Assembly (NCBI GenBank): GCA_019637955.1
Contig: JAHBUS010000002.1
Coordinates: 1 to 64,000, forward strand
Origin: Pseudobdellovibrionaceae bacterium
GTDB lineage: Bacteria; Bdellovibrionota; Bdellovibrionia; Bdellovibrionales; Bdellovibrionaceae
Length of the DNA: 64,000 nucleotides
Reading direction: 5' to 3'
Position 1 is the first letter of the stretch. Every line of letters starts with the position of its first letter. Both the position numbers and the translations under genes were made by a program. Below, piece by piece: positions 7,601-15,240 of the stretch. The notes below the pieces were generated by a model. It saw nothing but the letters and a program-made list of their open reading frames with translations. It was not told where the DNA came from and ran no database searches.

Positions 7601-7993
7601 CTACTTCCGACGGCCAATGACTTCCCCAAACGGGAAGAAGAATAATGGCTGTGGCTGGTTCTTCGGAGTCAGATGCTTTCTGTACCGGCGGGGATTCTTG
7701 AGCTTGTACCCGTAGCAGTCATCTTCCTCGAAATACTTGCAATCGACGATTTCCACCGAGCCGACAATCACGCCCGCCGGCAGGTCGCCTGGCTGCATTC
7801 GGAGCTTCTTCCAGTAGCTCTCGGCTCCCGAGCCAAGGGACGCGTATAGGTAAACTCGCCCACGAATCTTCGTCGGGCGGCTGCGGTATTCGTACTTCTT
7901 GCCGCCGCGAAGAATATCTTCGACATAAGGCTGTCTGATGCTGATGGCGCGGCCTGATGGAACATCCGTCTTGCTGGCTTTCTTCGACTTCAT
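7601..7993 (-). CDS. ASCH-domain protein
   Basis: 130 residues from ATG 7993, preceded by AAAGGAAG; an upstream GTG at 8011 has no such site. The ASCH signature is plain: AISIRQPYVEDILRGGKKYEYRSRPTKIRGRVYLYAS (P-x3-I-x-x-G-x-K-x-x-E-x-R) and GVIVGSVEIVDCKYF. ASCH domains belong to the PUA-like superfamily and bind or process RNA; E. coli YqfB, an ASCH protein, hydrolyses N4-acetylcytidine. This is the last gene of the minus-strand McrBC operon, 24 bp after the coiled-coil gene. A second ASCH protein lies at 19630. Confidence 0.85.
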   Translation of the reverse strand: MKSKKASKTDVPSGRAISIRQPYVEDILRGGKKYEYRSRPTKIRGRVYLYASLGSGAESYWKKLRMQPGDLPAGVIVGSVEIVDCKYFEEDDCYGYKLKNPRRYRKHLTPKNQPQPLFFFPFGEVIGRRK

Positions 7994-8017
7994 AGCTTCC
8001 TTTCCTACCAATCGCCG

Positions 8018-9313
8018 TTAGCGTTTCTTGGTATCTGACTGAATACGAGTGATTTTTCCACTGGAGTCCGCCTCCGCGATCACGCTCAAGCCTTTTTCTT
8101 CCACGCCATGAATGAAGACCCCAATTCGCTTTGTCGCCTCATGAACCATCCGGACCCGTTCAATGGAGTCTTCACAAGATGTAACAAGATTCTGCATCTC
8201 AGCCCGCAGGCTCTTCTTCTTCGTCTTGATACTCTCGTCGGACTCCCAGAATCGCCCGGAAAGCTGGCCCGCCTTCTTCTTCATGCGTTCCGCGTCTTCA
8301 CGGATTTTTGCCAGCATCCTCTCGGCATCCTGGATGATGGAATCAATCCGCCGAAGCTCGCGCCCTGGTTTCCTGTCGATGAATGCGCCCATGTACTCCG
8401 AATATGCGGCTACGAGGGTAAAGCGGATAGCGTAGCTCGCTGGAATAAAATAGGCGTCCATCGCTTTCCTGAACTCGGCGGCTTTATCTTCGATGCTGCC
8501 GCTGAACTCCCTTGAGGCGAGGGCATCAGCGGCGGCATTCGCCCGCAAGATATTGGCCTCGATGGACTGCAAGCTCTCGTGATAGATGCGCTCGACCTGA
8601 TTTCTCATGATAAGGGATTCTTCGGCACTGAAAGACGTTCCCCGCGAAATATCCGCGAGATACTTCATGCTTCCCAAGAAACGTCCTTGCTCTTGGGTAT
8701 CAAGCCAGCCTTCCATTCGTTTGACGCTCTCCTCGATGGAGGCGAGGCGTTCGTTGATGTCGGAAAGAAATTTCTGAGCCGTGACTATCGCCAGAATCTG
8801 CCACGCGGCTGAAGCTGCGGCAATGGAGGAGGCCGCGCGATCCGGAGAGATTTTTCCCTGACCGATAATCTTGCCACTACGGTCAACGGCAGTCGCTCTA
8901 AAAGTTCCGCCCGAGCGCATGAGAGAGTAGGTGTTGTCCGTCAGCCCTTTGGCAACCTCCGGACTGAATGTGATTCGATAAAGATTCCCCGAGCCCGTCG
9001 AGAGATTCGCAAGGGAGGGAATCGACTTGAGGATGGGAGCAATCGCATTTCCAATTTCGGACGGCAAATTCTCACCGCCCTCAACGATGGGAGCATCAAA
9101 TGGCGCAATCACGATGTCTGGCGGGAATTCATCAGCCACCGGAAGCGACTCTTCTAAGTCCGAATTTATTGCGTTGGTGGCAGCCGAGTTGACGGATACC
9201 GAATGTAGTCTGGCGATCCGACGAACCGCCAAAGCAAGATATGCCAGAATGCCAGCTCCGATGAGCAACGCAGCAGCAACGATATATGATCCCAGCCCCT
9301 CAATCATTTGCAT
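8018..9313 (-). CDS. Membrane-anchored coiled-coil protein coupled to McrC
   Basis: 431 residues from the ATG at 9313, which lies inside the last codons of mcrC (stop 9300-9302). One N-terminal transmembrane segment (about 4-28, LGSYIVAAALLIGAGILAYLAL) is followed by a low-complexity acidic linker, a small globular part (about 95-160) and a long helical region with coiled-coil character (FLSDINERLASIEESVKRME; IDSIIQDAERMLAKIREDAERMKKK). I recognise no enzymatic motif. Its overlap with mcrC implies that it works with McrBC, perhaps as a membrane effector or anchor. Coiled-coil partners are known in some McrBC relatives, but I cannot match it to a named family. Confidence 0.75.
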   Translation of the reverse strand: MQMIEGLGSYIVAAALLIGAGILAYLALAVRRIARLHSVSVNSAATNAINSDLEESLPVADEFPPDIVIAPFDAPIVEGGENLPSEIGNAIAPILKSIPSLANLSTGSGNLYRITFSPEVAKGLTDNTYSLMRSGGTFRATAVDRSGKIIGQGKISPDRAASSIAAASAAWQILAIVTAQKFLSDINERLASIEESVKRMEGWLDTQEQGRFLGSMKYLADISRGTSFSAEESLIMRNQVERIYHESLQSIEANILRANAAADALASREFSGSIEDKAAEFRKAMDAYFIPASYAIRFTLVAAYSEYMGAFIDRKPGRELRRIDSIIQDAERMLAKIREDAERMKKKAGQLSGRFWESDESIKTKKKSLRAEMQNLVTSCEDSIERVRMVHEATKRIGVFIHGVEEKGLSVIAEADSSGKITRIQSDTKKR

Positions 9314-10667
9314 GGTTCGCGTCTTTCCGCCCAAGGCTAAGTCCTACTTGGACCAGTCTTGTCAGCTCATTCACCAGAACGCCAAAGTCAGTTTGAAAAT
9401 TCATGGACAAGTCGATGGTGGCGGAAAAGAAGGTCTGCTTTCCGCCGTTGACTCGGAATTCCCGCCAGAGACTTTTCTGGTACTTTGGATAGAGCAGCCC
9501 AACGGAAGGCAGGTCTTCTTCATTGGAGTGAATTTGCTTATAGGCAAGAACCTGATAGGCGTCCGCGTTTCCGATACCGTAGTGAGAGCCGTCGCCCACG
9601 ATTTTATACTTCGTATCGAGAATCATCATGGAGCCGCTATCGGGAGAGCGGATCTCTATGTCCGTATAGGTATCGAATAGGCTCCGATCCACCCAATCAG
9701 ATCCATCCAAGAGATTGCGCTCGGCAGTTACCAGGCGTTTCTTCTTCTGGGCACGGACTTCGACCCGCAGATTCTTGGCGTTGCGCCGCAAGACCTCGAA
9801 AATGAACTCTTCGAACAATTCGTTCATATCGAACAACAGCGCGAAGACGCGGCGAGAATTGCCCCTTCCGAACTCCGGCCGCAACCTCTCAAGAAACATC
9901 TTCGTTAACTGGACAAGGGCCAAAAAATCGCGCTCGCGCCGGCCAGAGGCCATTCGCTCAAACTGACCTGGCTCGACAAACGCGTTGCCCGTTCCTTCAA
10001 GAAGTCCGATGCACCTTTGCAGCTTTCTCTTGGATTCAACATTCCTCGTCTGCCGCTCCAGTGCGACGGCGACAAATTTGAGAGCCCGGGAAACAGGATT
10101 GTCTTCCGTAAACTCGGAGAATTCGCAAAATACCTTAGACTGGTTTACGGCGTTGACAATGGAGTTGCGGGCGAAGTTGATCTTTCCTTTGAGGCAGTCC
10201 AGATTTTCGCTTTGTTCCTCATATCGTTTTGGGACTCCAGAACGCGTCAACACACGGTTTAGCCGATTCGCAAAAATGGAGATATATGCTTCAATGAAAC
10301 TTCCGAAGTCGTTGGACAGACCGGCGATCCCCGCATCTTGAACGTCAAGAGCATTGGTGTAAGAAAGCATAAACATCAAATTACGAAGAATCTGATGGTT
10401 CTCGCCATGCCCCGACAACAGCTTCGGCAGGATTTCGATTTGCGTTCCATCGACATCAATGACCCCGACAAGGCTTCGCGCTCGAACCTTTGCCGGTGAA
10501 AAATCAAATACGGGTTTACCGGGAACAATGTTGGAGGAAGCCACCTGAAGGGCGCGAAGGGTCGCGGGAGCAATGCCCAGATCACCAAGCTCTTCCGAAT
10601 AGCTTCCGTCGCTTCGCTTGAAGCCGGAATATTCGTGAAAGGTGATGTAACTGCGGGCCGACACCAT
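9300..10667 (-). CDS. mcrC: McrC-like endonuclease subunit
   Basis: 455 residues. The N-terminal domain (FHEYSGFKR ... FDFSPAKVRARSLVGVIDVDGTQIEILPKLL) and the PD-(D/E)xK nuclease core near residues 365-390 (DTYTDIEIRSPDSGSMMILDTKYKIV, with the D-x-K of the active site) fit McrC. McrC binds the McrB ring, stimulates its GTPase and cuts DNA. Start ATG directly follows the mcrB stop with no gap. The segment ELFEEFIFEVLRRNAK, conserved in McrC, is present. Nothing looks broken. Confidence 0.92.
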   Translation of the reverse strand: MVSARSYITFHEYSGFKRSDGSYSEELGDLGIAPATLRALQVASSNIVPGKPVFDFSPAKVRARSLVGVIDVDGTQIEILPKLLSGHGENHQILRNLMFMLSYTNALDVQDAGIAGLSNDFGSFIEAYISIFANRLNRVLTRSGVPKRYEEQSENLDCLKGKINFARNSIVNAVNQSKVFCEFSEFTEDNPVSRALKFVAVALERQTRNVESKRKLQRCIGLLEGTGNAFVEPGQFERMASGRRERDFLALVQLTKMFLERLRPEFGRGNSRRVFALLFDMNELFEEFIFEVLRRNAKNLRVEVRAQKKKRLVTAERNLLDGSDWVDRSLFDTYTDIEIRSPDSGSMMILDTKYKIVGDGSHYGIGNADAYQVLAYKQIHSNEEDLPSVGLLYPKYQKSLWREFRVNGGKQTFFSATIDLSMNFQTDFGVLVNELTRLVQVGLSLGRKDANHAND

Positions 10668-13088
10668 CTACTCCAACGTCTTCATCAATTCGATGAATTT
10701 CTCATCGGTGATGGATTCTTCCACAAAAGAGCCATACGACCTGGCAACGGCTACGTCATCAAGGCCCGAAACTTCGCTTTCCACAACGAAATTTCCGACT
10801 AGCGCCTTCAGCTTACTCCAATCATCGAAGAGGTATTCTTGGAGCAACGGAAGAATACTGCCAAACCATGTCGCCTTGAGAGCGACGATCCCGCTCGCTC
10901 TCTCGCCCATGAAATAGCTGTGTCCGATCTGGTATTCGCTTCCAAGAAGCGCGGCGATTTTCTCGTTGAGCCGGGAGAACACGGTTCGTAGATCGAATCC
11001 AGAAATGGCGTCGGCGTTCACAAGGGATCTATCGGGCCGCACTGCCACGAATTGGAATCGACGGCGAAGGGCCATATCGACCAACGCGATGGAGCGGTCA
11101 ACCGAGTTCATCGTGCCGATGATATGCACGTTTTCCGGCACTCCGAACTCGATGCCGGAATATGGCAAGGTGACGGTTACTTCGTGATTCGCGCCGATTC
11201 TCTTATCGGGCTCAATGAGAGTGATTAGCTCTCCAAATATCTTCGAGATGTTACCCCGGTTTATCTCGTCGATGAAGATGGCGTAGTGCTTTTCCGGATT
11301 CTCCAGGGCTCGTTGGCAGATCCGCCGAAAAACGCCGGGGCGGACCTCATACCGAATGCTGGAGCCATCCTCCGAGGATTCTGGCCTGATACCTTCGACA
11401 AATTCTTCGTAGGAGTAGCTTTGGTGAAAAGTCACCATTTCATATCTGCGGCTGGTTCCGATGGAGCTGTTGGCTCTTAACCGATTCACTTCTTCGACAA
11501 GATCCTCAAGCTGCTCCTCCCAATTGTTGGCAAGAAACCACTTCGAATCATCGGATTTATCAACAACAAGTGGTTCTTGGCGCTTCTCAAAATTCACGGT
11601 CTTCGATCCCGCCACCGCATGAGACTGGAGGGTTCCCCAAATCGTGTTTTTGGGGGTCTTTGTCGCCGACTGCTTCGACTTAATTTGAATGAACTCGTGC
11701 TCAAAAAGCTCCGGCACTGTCACGGATTTCTTCAGATCAATCATCACGGCGGCGATCACTTCCCACCATGTCGCTTCTTGCACCCAGCGTACAATCTGAT
11801 CGGACGAGCTGTTCTCGTCGCTATCTTCAAAATGCGATTGCAGTTGAATAATCTGATAGGTTTTCCCTGTTCCCGGCGGCCCCCAATAGATGATATTTCG
11901 CGGGCGGGACGTGTCGAACATGGGGCCTCCAGTTGGCTTGCGCTCTCGGGTGGACTTCGCACCCCCGCCAAGGATGGGAGCGAAAATCATCTTGATGATT
12001 TTCTCCAACCTGACAGGCTCGAAGGTTTTGCGATAGGTGATGTTATCAACGTCGAAGCCAGGGCCTTTGTACTTCCAATCTACCTTGAGGTTGACCCCAT
12101 CGCCCATATTCTCCGTGATGATGCCGAGGGCCTTCACCTTGAGGAAAGAAGTTTTCCTTCCTGGCCCCTTGGTGGAGGAGCTTTTGATTGCGATGAAATC
12201 GCCCGGCTTGGCGGATTTGACGCTCTCGACGGATTTATCGCCCGAGTTCGCATCGTATCCATTTCTCCACACGCCGTCTTTGACGAACTCTGCGGTCTTG
12301 TCTTCCGGCGCGCTATCGTTGTTCCAAACTGCCCCGGCGACCCAGTAGGTTATGCCGGGACTCTGTTCTTCAGAGTCTTCTTCGCCGCTTTCATCAACCA
12401 GGCCATCATCTTGGCTCTGCTCGTAGGCTGCCAGGCTGATTTCAGCAAAGGTCTTTCCTGGAATCGCTTTTCTGACCTTCTCCAAAAAGGACTCGTAGGC
12501 TGAATAGGGATTGTCCAGACTCCGCCATTTCTTCAGGACGCTTGTGATTGAGGGATCTATGGAATCCAGATATTGCCTGGTGCGCCGGTCACGAGGAAGG
12601 TATTTGTCGGGCCAAACAATGAAGCAAATCGTAGAAAGATAGGTCAGCCCTGTACCCGAGCTCTCCAAGGCCGCATTAAAATGCTTGGCTCTCATTTCGC
12701 CTGTGGCAAGATCGCGGGCGAAGTTCCACAGCGCGCCGAACTCATGTCCTTTTCTGTCAGACTGGAATGGGAAAAACCAATAGGCCATGTTTTGAAAAAT
12801 CGGAATCCCAGCGAAGTCCTTCGGGATCTCCGAGGAGAGATTGAACACTTGTTTCGCCTTCTGGCAGTATGCGATGCGCTTTTCATCGCGTTCTTTGCGG
12901 TTGAAACGCGCCAGAAAAGTGCATGGCTCAAGCTCGTCAAGGCGGAATTCCTTCCCGGAAGAATCACGGTCCATCATCGCCTTTTCTGGAAATATCTCGT
13001 AGGCGACCTTGGCCAGTGACTTGGAGTCGTACTCTTTCACGACCTTCAAAAACAATTCGTTGTAGAACTTCACCCAACTGAACGACAT
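10668..13088 (-). CDS. mcrB: McrB-like AAA+ GTPase with PUA/EVE-like recognition domain
   Basis: 806 residues. The N-terminal 230 residues are a helical domain not found in E. coli McrB. Then comes an EVE/PUA-like domain (about 245-355: ITYWVAGAVWNNDSAPED ... AKPGDFIAIKSS ... GIITENMGDGVNLKVDW), a fold that reads modified bases. The AAA+ motor follows: Walker A GPPGTGKT near 405, Walker B FIDEINRGNISKIFGEL near 605, and the McrB signature IGTMNSVDRSIALVDMALRRRF near 660 (usually MNTADRS). It should be the GTP-driven DNA-recognition and translocation subunit of a type IV restriction system. It starts 7 bp after the DUF2779 gene. Confidence 0.93.
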   Translation of the reverse strand: MSFSWVKFYNELFLKVVKEYDSKSLAKVAYEIFPEKAMMDRDSSGKEFRLDELEPCTFLARFNRKERDEKRIAYCQKAKQVFNLSSEIPKDFAGIPIFQNMAYWFFPFQSDRKGHEFGALWNFARDLATGEMRAKHFNAALESSGTGLTYLSTICFIVWPDKYLPRDRRTRQYLDSIDPSITSVLKKWRSLDNPYSAYESFLEKVRKAIPGKTFAEISLAAYEQSQDDGLVDESGEEDSEEQSPGITYWVAGAVWNNDSAPEDKTAEFVKDGVWRNGYDANSGDKSVESVKSAKPGDFIAIKSSSTKGPGRKTSFLKVKALGIITENMGDGVNLKVDWKYKGPGFDVDNITYRKTFEPVRLEKIIKMIFAPILGGGAKSTRERKPTGGPMFDTSRPRNIIYWGPPGTGKTYQIIQLQSHFEDSDENSSSDQIVRWVQEATWWEVIAAVMIDLKKSVTVPELFEHEFIQIKSKQSATKTPKNTIWGTLQSHAVAGSKTVNFEKRQEPLVVDKSDDSKWFLANNWEEQLEDLVEEVNRLRANSSIGTSRRYEMVTFHQSYSYEEFVEGIRPESSEDGSSIRYEVRPGVFRRICQRALENPEKHYAIFIDEINRGNISKIFGELITLIEPDKRIGANHEVTVTLPYSGIEFGVPENVHIIGTMNSVDRSIALVDMALRRRFQFVAVRPDRSLVNADAISGFDLRTVFSRLNEKIAALLGSEYQIGHSYFMGERASGIVALKATWFGSILPLLQEYLFDDWSKLKALVGNFVVESEVSGLDDVAVARSYGSFVEESITDEKFIELMKTLE

Positions 13089-13095
13089 ACCGACC

Positions 13096-15114
13096 TCAAG
13101 CTGCTTTCCGAGCTGTTTTTTCGATTTCGTGCTTCCAATATTCCCAGATCATCACCATCGCGAACGTGTCCAGTTCGCAGTATTTCATGAGCGCCTTGGC
13201 GACGCGTTCGCATTCGGCCTCCGTCATTTCCGTGAACTGCATACGGGAGTATGCGGTCATCGCCGCGCCGCCATCCGCGATGCTTCCATCCATAATCAGC
13301 GAATCCATTTCCTCAAGATCCAGATCGGAGAATATGGGCGGCAGACGCTTGTACGGGTCTTTCGCGACTCCGCTTGCGTCGGCCTCGATCCATTTCCAAT
13401 CTTGGAAATTCAGGCTTCGAACACCGCCGGCTGCTCCGTAAACCGGGCTCTGATATTTCTTCTTCAGAAAGTCCGAGGCGTTCAGGATGACGGGAAGCAC
13501 CTTTTTGATCGAATTCGAGCCCTTCATGTTTGGATGATAAAAATATTTCTTCACCAAATCGCAGAGGTCGATCATGCAGCGCGGTCCTGATACAGACTTT
13601 CCAGATCCACCGGAATAGGAGGTGATTGATTCGATGAATCGAACCAAATCATCACGATCCTTGATCGGCTCTTCCCAGGAGAGAAGTTGATCTTTGATCT
13701 GGTTCAAGACCGTGTTTTCATGAGCTGCGTATCTGAAGATCGTTCCGCTGTCTCCTTCAAGGGATTTTTTTAGCGCCCGGACAAAATCAAAGTTGGGGAA
13801 TTTTCCCTTTTCCCGGTTGATGTACTCGCTGACATGAGCGATGGTGCCGTCCTTCTCGACCCGATGGTGAGAAAATTGGAATGCAATCTGCTCATACGGC
13901 TTGCGGCCCTTATGAAAAGGAATGGCAACCATCGTGGTTTCAAAGTCGATGAAGTGGAGAGGATAGCGCCAAGTAGAGAACTCCTTCGTCAGACCGTGTT
14001 TGTCTATGAACGGAGTCTGATCCTTGTTTTTGACTTTCTCCACCTGGAGCCACTGACGCTCTGAAGAGGAGAGGCCGATGCTATCGCCGGACTTGCTGGG
14101 GGCAATGTCGGCTTCGGACAACTGATCCATGAACAGCGTTCCGCTTTCGATTAGACCGCCAGATTTTCTGAAGTTCCAGATGTCGAAGACAAACGGTCTT
14201 TCGAAATCGGCGAGTTTCAGATTTTGGGCGGCTTGCCAGCAGTGCTCGAACCCGCTTTTCTTTCCTTGGGATTTCAGTTCTTTGTCGATGCGAAATTCGC
14301 ATGACTTGCACTGCGAACCGACCATCGGCCTGACAAAATTCCGGTTTACGCAGGTTTCGGCCAGGAAATCCACCAACCCAGGGAATGGCAGGGCTTGCTC
14401 CGCGATCTCGTAGGCGGAGTTCCATACAACGTCGATTTCATCGGGCACGGGAACGCGCACAAGGAGGCGGTCACCAAGAGATTCTTCGTTAACTCCGCCT
14501 GCCGCGCGCGCGGCAGTGCGCCCGTCGGCCGCTTTCTCCAAGAAAAATTTCTGGTTGATCCCATCAATAGAAGCCTTGGCCGACTTATCGGCGAGCATCA
14601 GAGAGCCGGAGACTTTCGCGGACGGAATGGCGCATTTCACAACGTAGCACTGGAAAGCCACGTCAATCAGGTACGGCTCCCAGGCTGAACTCAGCTTTTT
14701 CACGCCCTTCTTGAGTTGTGATTTATTGTAGAACTGATCTTCTTCGTGCGGATCGTAGCTCTTCGCCTTGACCTCAATGATCTCAATGGCGTCGCCGTTC
14801 TTGATGAGGATGTCGGCGCGGATGAATAGATTTTTGTGCTGGATCGCCGCCTCGAAGATGATGGCGGATTTTTGCTTTAACAGCTCGTTGGTTTGCTTGA
14901 CTGCCTCGACTTTATCGAGCGTTTTGATTTCGACGCCGCCAGGGTGGTAGATTTTCGCCAGCTCGCCGACTTGGAAGCCGCCTTCCGCCAGGGCTTCAAG
15001 GAATGAGTTGTCGATATTCGAATTCCCATATGCGGGATCATCCAAGAAGAAGAGTTTGGTGGGGCATTCAAAGCCGATTTTGAATCTCGATTTTGTCAGA
15101 AAGCGAACCGACAT
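13096..15114 (-). CDS. DUF2779-type nuclease: Cas4-like PD-(D/E)xK plus DEDD-like domain
   Basis: 672 residues. The N-terminal part looks Cas4-like: CPTKLFF near residue 16, the RADILIKNGDAIEIIEVKAKS core near 99-119 (D...EVK), then CKSCEFR and a late HCW near 265-290 that could complete a four-cysteine metal site. The C-terminal half carries LHFIDFETTMVAIPFHKGRKPYEQIAFQFSHH near 395, a DEDD/RNase-H-like exonuclease signature, matching DUF2779 proteins. Such proteins are frequent in defence islands. It sits between the Z1 gene (126-bp gap) and mcrB (7 bp) on the same strand, so it likely acts with McrBC. Substrate unknown. Confidence 0.8.
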   Translation of the reverse strand: MSVRFLTKSRFKIGFECPTKLFFLDDPAYGNSNIDNSFLEALAEGGFQVGELAKIYHPGGVEIKTLDKVEAVKQTNELLKQKSAIIFEAAIQHKNLFIRADILIKNGDAIEIIEVKAKSYDPHEEDQFYNKSQLKKGVKKLSSAWEPYLIDVAFQCYVVKCAIPSAKVSGSLMLADKSAKASIDGINQKFFLEKAADGRTAARAAGGVNEESLGDRLLVRVPVPDEIDVVWNSAYEIAEQALPFPGLVDFLAETCVNRNFVRPMVGSQCKSCEFRIDKELKSQGKKSGFEHCWQAAQNLKLADFERPFVFDIWNFRKSGGLIESGTLFMDQLSEADIAPSKSGDSIGLSSSERQWLQVEKVKNKDQTPFIDKHGLTKEFSTWRYPLHFIDFETTMVAIPFHKGRKPYEQIAFQFSHHRVEKDGTIAHVSEYINREKGKFPNFDFVRALKKSLEGDSGTIFRYAAHENTVLNQIKDQLLSWEEPIKDRDDLVRFIESITSYSGGSGKSVSGPRCMIDLCDLVKKYFYHPNMKGSNSIKKVLPVILNASDFLKKKYQSPVYGAAGGVRSLNFQDWKWIEADASGVAKDPYKRLPPIFSDLDLEEMDSLIMDGSIADGGAAMTAYSRMQFTEMTEAECERVAKALMKYCELDTFAMVMIWEYWKHEIEKTARKAA

Positions 15115-15240
15115 GATGCCCCCTCAAATTGAAATAACCCGAGGTCTTATCGGCACTTAGGCATTAAAACTGAATCAGCCAAAGGTGTTGGCTCGGCCTT
15201 TGGTCGAGATAGCGGAAATTGGTCGGATCAACGGCGGCGT